Part shown: positions 7,275 to 18,711 of the stretch, piece by piece
How positions within the stretch are numbered: position 1 is the first letter of the stretch
Layout: each line of letters opens with the position of its first letter
NCBI GenBank assembly: GCA_001657315.1
Contig: LYSV01000084.1
Location: 1-48,634 of the forward strand
Source: Flammeovirgaceae bacterium BBD 1991-12
Lineage (GTDB): Bacteria > Bacteroidota > Bacteroidia > Cytophagales > Cyclobacteriaceae
Direction of reading: 5' to 3'
DNA: 48,634 bases
Notes under the pieces: generated by a model
Told to the model about the DNA's origin: nothing
Database searches by the model: none
What the model saw: the letters and a program-made list of their open reading frames with translations, nothing else
Position numbers and translations under genes: made by a program

Positions 7275-9707
7275 ATGAACGCAAAATTTACAAGAGTTAT
7301 TTTCCTATTTATGACGTTTGTATCGTTCAGTGCCGGTGCCACAGATTATTACGTATCCAAAGAAGGTAATGACGATAATGCCGGAACCGAAGCAGAGCCG
7401 TTTCTTACGATCAGCAAAGCCGCCTCAATTGCAACAGCGGGAGATGTAGTGTACATCATGGGTGGTGTCTATCGCGAGACAGTTACTCCACCTCGTTCCG
7501 GAACAGAAGGAAATCCGATTGTCTTTCAAGGAGTACCCGGAGAAGCAGTGATCATATCTGCCATGGAGGTCGTAGATGGATTCGTGTTGGATAAAGGCAG
7601 TATTTACAAAACTACTATTGACTGGGATTTGGGTCAACGAATGTTCGTTTTAAGCGAAAATGGACCTCTTGACCTGGCAAGATGGCCCAATAACACAGAT
7701 GGTGATCGATTTACCTTAAATGCAGAAAATAATACAGGAGGAAGTGACCGAAATAGCACCCAAACAGGCTATTTATTAAGCGATAATATTCCAGACTTAC
7801 CATGGGAAAACGGCGGCTCATTGTTCTTTTTTGGCGCCAGTAGATGGTTCGGATGGAAATTTCCTGTCACTAAGACCTCCGCCGGTCGTGTCGATTGGAG
7901 TAGCACACATCCTGCAAATGCGCAATGGATCGTTGAGGCGCATGCTCCGGGTTCCTTTAGTAGTATTCCGGGGGAGTTTTTTCTTGAAGGGATCAAAGAA
8001 GCCTTGGACTATGAAAACGAATGGTATTTTGACTCATCTACCAAAGCGTTATACCTACAACTTCCTGGTGGAGCGAAACCTGCTGATGGATCGATCCAGG
8101 TTTCCAAAAGAGAGAATGTCATAAACATTAATCTTAAGAACCACATTGAGTTTAGGAACCTGGCAGTCGTAGGGGGTTCTATCCTAATGAATGGAGATAA
8201 TAACCGACTATACCAGGTTTCCAGTTTCTATGGTGCCATGACACGAGGGAGTAATTTGACAGGGCTATTTTCAAACCTGGGCGCCATAAATATTAATTGG
8301 AAATCATCTACTGAAAGCCATAAAAACAACATCATTGAAAAGTGTGAGATTGCTTATTCCGATGCTTCGGGTATACGTGCAAGGGGTGAGAACACCATTA
8401 TTCGAAATAACTACATCCATGATTGCAACTACCTGGGCACCTATGATGCACCCTTACTTCCGCGAGGGGGTTTTGGGTTTAAGATTACCAACAATATTAT
8501 TACCAGGGGCGGTCGGGATGCCATTCAAATCGTTGCGCGAAAATCAGAGGTCGCCTATAATGATATTTCGCAAAGTAATTTGATAGCAGATGATTGCGGT
8601 TTGCTGTATACGATCAATGATCAATTAGATAGTATGCTCATTCATCACAATTGGTTTCATGATGCACATGGAAGGGGAGATTTGTACAAGGCAACAGGTA
8701 TCTATCTGGACAATGACGCATCTGACGTGAGGGTTTTTCGAAACGTTGTTTGGAACGTCGAGTGGACCAATATTCAGATGAACTGGGACTGCCATAATAT
8801 CGATGTTTTTAACAACACTTTTATTGAAGGCTCAGCGACTATGGGAGCCTGGCATAAAGAAGGCACTTCATTTTCTGATGTAGTAGTCTGGAATAACCTG
8901 TCTGATAATAGTGACTGGGAGCCGCAATCTGATAAACAAAATAATATCACTTACACTACCAGCCCATTCGTGAGCAGAGCAACATTGGATTTTTCTCCCA
9001 AAGAAGGTTCAGAGGCAATTGATGCAGGTAGAGAAATTGATAAATTCACTGATGGCTTTGTTGGAGCTGCTCCTGACGTTGGAGCTTATGAATTAGGGGA
9101 TGATTGGGTACCTGGAGTTGATTGGGATATAAACTCGGGTCCTAATAACATATGTTATGGCCTGTCAGGAGAGTTATGTAATCAAGTTATAGCAAATGAA
9201 ATAAAAATTAGTCCCACCACGGTTACCTTACTTTCTATAGGCGATACAGTTACTCTAAAAGTAAATATCCTTCCGTCAAATACTTCAAATAAGACTGTAG
9301 TATGGAGTTCGGATAATGAAGATATAGCAACGGTCGATGAAAATGGAGTGGTTACTGCTGTTGCAACAGGAGAAGCTAAAATCAAAGCCACTACGACAAT
9401 TGGAGGACTTGAAGCAGAAGCGGTGATCATAGTTGGAAGTATTTTATCGACAGAATTATCAATAGCTAAATCCTATATCTATCCGAATCCGACAACTTCA
9501 AATAGTCCTTTGATCCTGGGATTAGGTAATAAAAATTTAAGCGTACAAGTAACTATACTAGACACTACGGGAAGAGTTTTACAGCGCCTCTCAGGAAGTG
9601 ATCAGCTAATTATACAGACAGATCAGTTAACCAATACAGGGCTTTATATCTGCAAGTTACAGTTTAAGGACGGATCGTATGAAGTCTTGAAGTTTGTCAT
9701 AGAGTAA
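7275..9707 (+). CDS. Right-handed parallel beta-helix protein with Big2 and T9SS domains
   Basis: This is an 810-residue exported protein. After a signal peptide (residues 1-22) it opens with YYVSKEGNDDNAGTEAEPF, the usual start of DUF1565-type beta-helix proteins. Helix turns run to about residue 600 (NNIITRGGRDAIQI, HHNWFHDA, RNVVWNVEW, NNTFIEG). Residues 640-715 form a bacterial Ig-like Big2 domain (TVTLKVNILP, VVWSSDNEDIATVDENG). A type A T9SS sorting domain begins near residue 731 (YIYPNPTTSN) and implies cell-surface attachment or release. It is a full-length paralogue of the truncated gene at the window start. Related folds include polysaccharide lyases and glycosidases, so endo-cleavage of a glycan is likely but unproven. 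It starts 25 bases after the previous gene. Confidence 0.87.
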   Translation: MNAKFTRVIFLFMTFVSFSAGATDYYVSKEGNDDNAGTEAEPFLTISKAASIATAGDVVYIMGGVYRETVTPPRSGTEGNPIVFQGVPGEAVIISAMEVVDGFVLDKGSIYKTTIDWDLGQRMFVLSENGPLDLARWPNNTDGDRFTLNAENNTGGSDRNSTQTGYLLSDNIPDLPWENGGSLFFFGASRWFGWKFPVTKTSAGRVDWSSTHPANAQWIVEAHAPGSFSSIPGEFFLEGIKEALDYENEWYFDSSTKALYLQLPGGAKPADGSIQVSKRENVININLKNHIEFRNLAVVGGSILMNGDNNRLYQVSSFYGAMTRGSNLTGLFSNLGAININWKSSTESHKNNIIEKCEIAYSDASGIRARGENTIIRNNYIHDCNYLGTYDAPLLPRGGFGFKITNNIITRGGRDAIQIVARKSEVAYNDISQSNLIADDCGLLYTINDQLDSMLIHHNWFHDAHGRGDLYKATGIYLDNDASDVRVFRNVVWNVEWTNIQMNWDCHNIDVFNNTFIEGSATMGAWHKEGTSFSDVVVWNNLSDNSDWEPQSDKQNNITYTTSPFVSRATLDFSPKEGSEAIDAGREIDKFTDGFVGAAPDVGAYELGDDWVPGVDWDINSGPNNICYGLSGELCNQVIANEIKISPTTVTLLSIGDTVTLKVNILPSNTSNKTVVWSSDNEDIATVDENGVVTAVATGEAKIKATTTIGGLEAEAVIIVGSILSTELSIAKSYIYPNPTTSNSPLILGLGNKNLSVQVTILDTTGRVLQRLSGSDQLIIQTDQLTNTGLYICKLQFKDGSYEVLKFVIE

Positions 9708-9787
9708 CGTTTGGTAGTATCTTAATTTACCATTATTAAATTTTAGATCTACAATTAATTCGTCAGGAAAATTGTGGGATCAGTTAA

Positions 9788-12985
<3,198 letters not shown>

Positions 12986-13019
12986 GGATATAAGTGATCA
13001 TTTACTCGGATAAGCAATA

Positions 13020-13205
13020 ATGAAAAACCAACAGAAGTTTATTTTAATCATCAGTTTGCTGGCATTTTTCACATCGATCATTGCCCGGAAGTCTGAATTT
13101 AAGTGATACGATGAATCACGGCCTTTTGAAGAGCCTGGAGGAGTGTGGGAAACTGTTATGATGGATTTTGAAAAATTGTTAGGGTTGAGTAATCTGCTCT
13201 TTTAG
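13020..13205 (+). pseudogene. Remnant of a secreted-protein gene with internal stop
   Basis: ATG at 13020 begins a clear signal peptide (MKNQQKFILIISLLAFFTS followed by IIARKSEFK). A TGA stop then appears at 13104-13106. Reading continues in the same frame with YDESRPFEEPGGVWETVMMD to a TAG at 13203-13205. A signal peptide placed directly after the GH2 gene and cut off after 28 codons is best read as the front of a lost gene in the same operon. The tail is too short to name. A short secreted peptide is less likely. Confidence 0.5.
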
Positions 13206-13276
13206 CGCAACCGATTGATTCAACCTTTCAACAACTTCTCAATAGATTTAAATTAGAAATAAATACCTCAAAACTT

Positions 13277-14197
13277 ATGAGAACTCCCAAATTACTTGTT
13301 GTCTTATGTTTAATTGTATTAAACCTTTTTCTTTCATGCTCCAGTGATGAAGAAGTAGCGCCAAATAATGCCCCAATCGTAGCTAATCCTATTGAAGACC
13401 AAACTTTAGAAGAAGGTTTTGGAAGTATTACGATAAGCTTAGCGGGTGTATTTGGAGATGAGGATGGTGATGCGCTATCGATTAGTGCTGAATCCAATAA
13501 TACTGGTGTCGTAAGTGTGTCTGTTGTTGAAAAAGAGTTAACGATTACAGAAGTAGGCATCGGTTTGGCTGGTATCGACATTACTGCTGCTGATGGAAAT
13601 GGAGGAATGGTGACAGATGAGTTTGAGGTGACGATAGAGGAAGGAGAGGAGGGTGATCCTGTTGTAATACAAGTAGAAACTGAAACCGCAACCTTAACAA
13701 GCTCCTGGAAATTAAAAACAGATATTGATGGCTTTACGGGTGATGGATATATTGTTTGGGAAGGAGAACCACTATTTTGGAAAGGAAATCCGGGAGGTGT
13801 CGCTAAACTCACTTATGAAATAGAGATTCCCAAAGCAGGCACTTACTTATTTAACTGGAGATCTTACATAGCAAAAGGTAATGAAAGTACAGAACATAAC
13901 GACAGTTGGTTGAGACTACCGGATGCAGATGCTTTCTATGGTGAGAAAAGTAATGGCTCAAAAGTGTACCCAACAGGGTCTGGAAACACTCCTAACCCTG
14001 CAGGAGAAAGTGGAAACGGATTCTTTAAAGTATACATGAATACCGTCGATAGCTGGACCTTTACTTCCGGAACATCTGATCATGATTTCCACTCGATTTA
14101 TGCAACCTATGATGAACCTGGTACCTATACAGTTGAAATAGCTCCTCGTTCAGATTTTCATGCGATTGATTCATTCAGATTTACCGAGCAAAGGTAA
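13277..14197 (+). CDS. Surface lipoprotein with cadherin-like and carbohydrate-binding-type domains
   Basis: This is a 306-residue lipoprotein: the lipobox is LFLSC and the following SSDEE is the acidic signal that sends Bacteroidota lipoproteins to the outer face. Residues 35-120 form a cadherin/Ig-like domain (NAPIVANPIEDQTLEEGFG, FGDEDGDALSISAESNN, DITAADGNGG). Residues 130-306 form a beta-sandwich resembling CBM6/35-like or GH115 C-terminal modules (VETETATLTSSWKLKTD, GDGYIVWEG, AGTYLFNWRS, PGTYTVEIAPRS). There is no catalytic domain, so it likely binds glycan at the surface for the nearby enzymes. It closes the plus-strand cluster before the minus-strand AraC gene. The binding role is inferred from architecture. 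Confidence 0.75.
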   Translation: MRTPKLLVVLCLIVLNLFLSCSSDEEVAPNNAPIVANPIEDQTLEEGFGSITISLAGVFGDEDGDALSISAESNNTGVVSVSVVEKELTITEVGIGLAGIDITAADGNGGMVTDEFEVTIEEGEEGDPVVIQVETETATLTSSWKLKTDIDGFTGDGYIVWEGEPLFWKGNPGGVAKLTYEIEIPKAGTYLFNWRSYIAKGNESTEHNDSWLRLPDADAFYGEKSNGSKVYPTGSGNTPNPAGESGNGFFKVYMNTVDSWTFTSGTSDHDFHSIYATYDEPGTYTVEIAPRSDFHAIDSFRFTEQR

Positions 14198-14280
14198 AAT
14201 AAGCGATACGTAGCTAAGGGTCATCTGAGTCTGAGGATCATAATGGTCTCAAAGATGTTTATCATTAGTATTAGCTAAAA

Positions 14281-14445
14281 TCATTTGAGGTCTTTACTTG
14301 TATCATCTATAAAAAGACTATCACCTGCATATACTGTTCCGGGAGGTATTATTTCATAATTCTTTACGAAAGAGTTAAATCGTTTTTGGCCCTGTAACAC
14401 ATTTAGGCTGATGACTATAAAGAAAAGTAAACTCAAAATTTTCAT
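14281..14445 (-). CDS. Short secreted peptide, possibly a truncated formylglycine-enzyme-like protein
   Basis: From the ATG at 14443-14445 this reads 54 residues. A signal peptide (MKILSLLFFIVISLNVLQGQ) is followed by about 34 residues containing EIIPPGTVYAGDSLFIDDTS. The 'PPGTV..DSLFID' pattern recalls the N-terminus of Bacteroidota SUMF1/formylglycine-generating-enzyme-like proteins, from memory of the family. The frame then ends, so nearly the whole catalytic domain would be missing. A GTG at 14494-14496 overlaps the AraC stop codon and would add a poor N-terminal extension. It is either a decayed remnant or a small secreted peptide. Confidence 0.4.
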   Translation of the reverse strand: MKILSLLFFIVISLNVLQGQKRFNSFVKNYEIIPPGTVYAGDSLFIDDTSKDLK

Positions 14446-14492
14446 AACCAGAATATTGATCTGATTTGTGATAATAAAAGTAAAATTTCCCC

Positions 14493-15353
14493 TCACTGTT
14501 TTCTAAACCGCCCCGGACTCATTCCTGTATGTCGTTTAAAAAGTCGTGAGAAATAGGACAGGTTTGACAAACCTATTTTAGTAGCTATCTCGGGAATGGT
14601 ATCAGAAGTTGTAGTTAAGAGCGTTTGAGCTCTCTCAATTCGTTTAGTTTGAATGTACTTTACAGGCCTGATACCAATCTGAGATTTGAAAGATCGGGAG
14701 TAATAGTCAGGATGGAGATGAAATACCTCTGCTACATGCTCCACGGAAAGATTGCCAGCCATATTTTCATGGATATATTGTACGCTCTCCATGATTCTCT
14801 GAGCAGTAGCTGAGTCATTTTTAGAGCCTGCTTCTTCATTGGAAATGAACCTTGCGAAAAGGGAGAGGAGGAGACCTTTCGATTCTAAAAAAGCAGATGA
14901 AGACATTTTCTCGCTTTTACGCTGGTATTCTGATAACACGGGATGATTATCATAGTATTCAGGATCGTCATTTTTCAAAGATCGATCAGGGTTCAGTGCT
15001 AAAAGCCGTTTGAAATTTCTCAGATCTTGTTCTGATCCTTTAACCTTGTAATTAAATTTCATTAGGTTATAAACAGATATTCCATCGCCTACCTCTTCAA
15101 AGAAACTCACGTAATACTGACTCATAAATTCGTCGCACTTATAACGACAGTAAGTAAAGCTCGGTATGAGATACATGTAGCCGGGCTTTAAGTCAAAAAC
15201 TTCATTATGATGATACACCCTGGCGGCACCCTCATCAATGTAATAGAGCCTGGTAAAAGAGCTAATGACATTATCATAATCCCATCGGGAATCCAGGGAT
15301 ACATGACCAATATTTATCAAAGACGTATTTAACTTGTCTAAATATTTGTACAC
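14493..15353 (-). CDS. AraC family transcriptional regulator
   Basis: This is a 286-residue cytoplasmic regulator. The N-terminal cupin-like sensor (about residues 30-75: YYIDEGAARVYHHNEVFDL, then KPGYMYLIPSFTYC) would bind a small ligand. The C-terminal 100 residues carry the double helix-turn-helix AraC/XylS domain (VEHVAEVFHLHPDYYSRSF, then IPEIATKIGLSNLSYFSRLF and the HTGMSPGRFRKQ ending). The start appears to be GTG at 15351-15353, because an in-frame stop lies two codons upstream and no ATG fits. It is divergent from the cytochrome/DUF1501 unit, with 138 bases between them, so it is a natural candidate to control that unit. Confidence 0.9.
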   Translation of the reverse strand: MYKYLDKLNTSLINIGHVSLDSRWDYDNVISSFTRLYYIDEGAARVYHHNEVFDLKPGYMYLIPSFTYCRYKCDEFMSQYYVSFFEEVGDGISVYNLMKFNYKVKGSEQDLRNFKRLLALNPDRSLKNDDPEYYDNHPVLSEYQRKSEKMSSSAFLESKGLLLSLFARFISNEEAGSKNDSATAQRIMESVQYIHENMAGNLSVEHVAEVFHLHPDYYSRSFKSQIGIRPVKYIQTKRIERAQTLLTTTSDTIPEIATKIGLSNLSYFSRLFKRHTGMSPGRFRKQ

Positions 15354-15491
15354 TAATTATTGTCGTTAAACAACTAAAATACTCATTATTAATGTATGTA
15401 GGTCGGATATGTACATAAAATCGTCTGATTAGGCCATTTGAAATCACTGATAATTTCGTTCATTTTATAATACCACAAAGATCATTGATTC

Positions 15492-18400
15492 ATGAGACTG
15501 TATTACTTAGTGTTTGTTCTGCTTTTACCCGGAGCTTGTACATCTGATTTGCCCGATGAAGTAGAAGCTGAGTATCAAAATCTGCCACATGAACTGGATT
15601 TCAATATCCATGTAAAACCCATTCTTTCAGATAAATGCTTCTTGTGTCATGGTCCTGATATGCAAAAACAGCAGGCAGGACTGAGGCTGGATATGCAAGA
15701 AGCTGCACATGGCAAGCTACCTAATCACCCATCGAAATATGCCATTCGCCCCGGGAGCTTATCCAAAAGTGTTGTTTTTGAGAGAATCATTTCGGATGAT
15801 CCTGAGCAGATCATGCCACCACAAGAGTCCAACCTAACCTTAACGGATCGGGAAAAAGCCATCATTGCAAAATGGATTGAAGAAGGTGCTGAATACAAGC
15901 CACACTGGGCTTTTCTCAAACCGGAAAAACCGGATGTGCCTGAGTTGTCCGATCCGTCCTGGGCAAAAAATGCCATTGATAATTTCATTGGCGATGTATT
16001 ATCATCCAAAGGACAAACCAGTGCCCCGGAGGCAGACAAGGAGACATTACTAAGAAGACTTACTTTCGATTTGACCGGATTGCCCCCGACACTTGAGCAG
16101 CTTGATGCTTTTATCAAAGATGACTCAGAAGATGCCTATGAAAAACAGGTAGATCGTTTATTGGCCTCCTCTCATTATGGTGAAAAAATGGCGATGGATT
16201 GGATAGATTTGGCACGATTCGCAGATACGCATGGCTACAGCATCGACAACTATCGCAACATGAGCCCCTGGCGAGACTGGGTAATCGGGAAGTTCAATGA
16301 GAACCAGCCTTATGATGAATTTGTGACCTGGCAACTTGCCGGAGACCTACTGGAAAACCCTACAAAAGAGCAGGTACTGGCTACCGCTTTTAACAGGTTA
16401 CATCCTCAGAATGGAGAGGGCGGTATCGTAGACGAAGAATTTCGGGTGGAATATGTCGTGGATAGGGTCAATACAGTTGGGACAGCCTTTATGGCGTTGA
16501 CGCTGGGTTGCTCAAAATGTCACGATCATAAGTACGATCCCATCTCCCAAAAAGAATACTTCCAGATGTCCGGCTTCTTCAACAATGTCAATGAAGCAGG
16601 GCAAATATCCTACGACAAGGCCATGCCTGTACCGACGATGCTTTTGACGGATGAAAGGAAAGAAGCCATTATAGAAATGATCGAAAACATGGTGGCAGGA
16701 AAAGAAGTTGCATCCGGTACCATGAACGAAGCAGATAAAGAGAATTTCAAAAAATGGATAGAAAATGAAAAGTATAAGACGCTTACATCCATTTCATCAC
16801 CAAAAGGATTGATCGGGCATTTTTCGTTTAAAAATAAAAGTCTAAGAAACGCAATCAACTCAAAACAAGTAGGTAAAATGGATCGTCATGGTTCCAGGGA
16901 CGAGAAGCCAACATTTACCAACGGTCACGAAGGTGATGGATTGTTGCTGGATGGAGATGCATGGCTGGATTGTGCCAACGTAGGTGAATTCACGAGAGAG
17001 CAACCTTTCAGTGTAGGGCTTTGGGTCAAAATTCCTGAAGAAGTCAAAAATGGCGTCATTTTTCATAAAGGTATAGGCGCTGCGCTGTATAATTTCCGGG
17101 GCTACCATTTAGCCATCAAAGACAACCGACTAGAGCTTTTGATGGCTCGTACCACGCCAGATAATGCCATAATGGAATATGCCGACGATGTTCCCAGGGA
17201 TCAATGGATACAACTCACCGTTACCTACGATGGCTCAAGTAAAGCGGATGGCTATCGCGTCTTTTTGAATGGCAAAGAACTAAGTACTACGGTAGAAGTA
17301 GACAACCTCTACAAGGATATTGACTTCTATCACCTGCCGGCAGACGAGCAGCCAGGTCTGCAAGTGGGTGCACGCTGGAGAGGTATTGGCATCGGTGGAG
17401 CTGTTGTTGACGATGTGAAAGTTTTTGACCGGGAGCTCACATCTGTTGAGGTATTGATGGTTGCTGATAATCGAAGTGCTTTGTCTGAGTTGACGACCAA
17501 AACGCCAGATCAACTGACCGGTACTGAGAAAGAAAGTTTACGGCAATATCATGTGCATAACTATTCCAGATCATTTCAAAAAAAGCTAAAGGATCTGGAG
17601 CATCATCGTCTTATGCTTAATGATAGCCTGGAGAATATTCCGGAGCTGATGGTGATGAAAGAGATGCCTGAGCCAAGAAAAACGTACGTCCTGAACAGAG
17701 GACAATACGATAATCATGGTGAAGAAGTATTCCCGGATGTGCCTGCAAGTGTATTGTCATGGCCATCGGATCTTCCTAAAAACAGACTGGGTTTTGCCCG
17801 GTGGCTGATGCATCCGGATCATCCGTTGACTGCCCGGGTGACGGTAAATCGCTATTGGCAAAATTATTTTGGAACCGGACTGGTGAAAACCACTGAGGAT
17901 TTTGGCAATCAGGGACACCTGCCCACCCATCCGAAACTACTGGATTGGTTGGCCGTTACTTTTAGAGCATCAGATTGGGACGTAAAAGCACTTCAGAAAC
18001 TCATCGTGATGTCCGCGACCTATCGCCAATCTTCTCGTGCCTCGGAGGAGCAGTTGCGAGATGATCCGGACAATGTTTGGCTGGCCAGGGGGCCGGCCTT
18101 GCGACTTTCGGGTGAAATGCTGCGAGACAATGCCTTATTGGCCAGTGGCTTGATGAATGATGATATCGGAGGTGAAAGCGTCAAGCCTTATCAGCCGGCA
18201 GGCCTTTGGCGAGTCAATGGCAAGACGTATGAGCGTGATACAGCGGATCGATTGTATCGAAGAAGTTTGTACACACTTTGGAAGCGGTCCGTTCCACACC
18301 CCACATTGGCTACGTTCGACTCTCCCGAAAGAAGCGAGTGTACCGTCCGAAGGCAAAAAACCAATACACCCCTTCAGGCGTTGGTGCTACTCAACGACCC

Positions 18401-18707
18401 CACTTTTGTGGAGGCCAGCAAAGTGATTGGTGAGCAAATCACCCGACAGGAAAATGTAGAGTTGGCCATTGGTGAAGCCTTTACTAAACTGACCGGGAGA
18501 AGGCCAAAAGAGGAGGAACTTACGATATTGAAAGAACTGCGCGAGGAGAGCTATCAAAACTTTAAAAACAATCCCAGGAAATCAAAAGGGTGGCTTAGCG
18601 CAGGAGAATACAAGTATGACGAAGCACTGGACGCAGATTTGATTGCGGCAAATGCAGTCGTTGCGAGTACGATCATGAATTCTGACGCCTTTATTACAAA
18701 AAGATAA
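15492..18707 (+). CDS. Planctomycete-type cytochrome c protein (PSCyt1-DUF1549-LamG-DUF1553)
   Basis: This 1071-residue protein is probably a lipoprotein (LPGAC, Cys16). Residues 36-130 form a PSCyt1 haem domain with C49-x-x-C52-H53 and a later IMPP that may supply the axial Met. DUF1549/PSCyt2 follows (WAKNAIDNFI, RRLTFDLTGLPPT, LARFADTHGYSIDNYR) with a second CxxCH in LGCSKCHDHKYDPI. A LamG/concanavalin-like domain (about residues 440-650; PFSVGLWVKIPEE, GLQVGARWRG) is inserted before DUF1553/PSD1 (HPLTARVTVNRYWQNYFG, EDFGNQGHLPTHPKLLDWL, RRQKTNTPLQALVLLNDP). The family is abundant in Planctomycetes; its biochemical role is not established. It heads a four-gene unit, with only 4 bases before the next gene. 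Localisation outside the cytoplasm and a redox role are inferred. Confidence 0.92.
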   Translation: MRLYYLVFVLLLPGACTSDLPDEVEAEYQNLPHELDFNIHVKPILSDKCFLCHGPDMQKQQAGLRLDMQEAAHGKLPNHPSKYAIRPGSLSKSVVFERIISDDPEQIMPPQESNLTLTDREKAIIAKWIEEGAEYKPHWAFLKPEKPDVPELSDPSWAKNAIDNFIGDVLSSKGQTSAPEADKETLLRRLTFDLTGLPPTLEQLDAFIKDDSEDAYEKQVDRLLASSHYGEKMAMDWIDLARFADTHGYSIDNYRNMSPWRDWVIGKFNENQPYDEFVTWQLAGDLLENPTKEQVLATAFNRLHPQNGEGGIVDEEFRVEYVVDRVNTVGTAFMALTLGCSKCHDHKYDPISQKEYFQMSGFFNNVNEAGQISYDKAMPVPTMLLTDERKEAIIEMIENMVAGKEVASGTMNEADKENFKKWIENEKYKTLTSISSPKGLIGHFSFKNKSLRNAINSKQVGKMDRHGSRDEKPTFTNGHEGDGLLLDGDAWLDCANVGEFTREQPFSVGLWVKIPEEVKNGVIFHKGIGAALYNFRGYHLAIKDNRLELLMARTTPDNAIMEYADDVPRDQWIQLTVTYDGSSKADGYRVFLNGKELSTTVEVDNLYKDIDFYHLPADEQPGLQVGARWRGIGIGGAVVDDVKVFDRELTSVEVLMVADNRSALSELTTKTPDQLTGTEKESLRQYHVHNYSRSFQKKLKDLEHHRLMLNDSLENIPELMVMKEMPEPRKTYVLNRGQYDNHGEEVFPDVPASVLSWPSDLPKNRLGFARWLMHPDHPLTARVTVNRYWQNYFGTGLVKTTEDFGNQGHLPTHPKLLDWLAVTFRASDWDVKALQKLIVMSATYRQSSRASEEQLRDDPDNVWLARGPALRLSGEMLRDNALLASGLMNDDIGGESVKPYQPAGLWRVNGKTYERDTADRLYRRSLYTLWKRSVPHPTLATFDSPERSECTVRRQKTNTPLQALVLLNDPTFVEASKVIGEQITRQENVELAIGEAFTKLTGRRPKEEELTILKELREESYQNFKNNPRKSKGWLSAGEYKYDEALDADLIAANAVVASTIMNSDAFITKR

Positions 18708-18711
18708 GATT

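Noticed and set aside
13228-13812. 194-codon minus-strand frame
   Set aside because: It lies antisense inside the lipoprotein gene at 13277-14197 and is Ser/Pro/Val-rich low-complexity sequence produced by the complementary reading of that gene.
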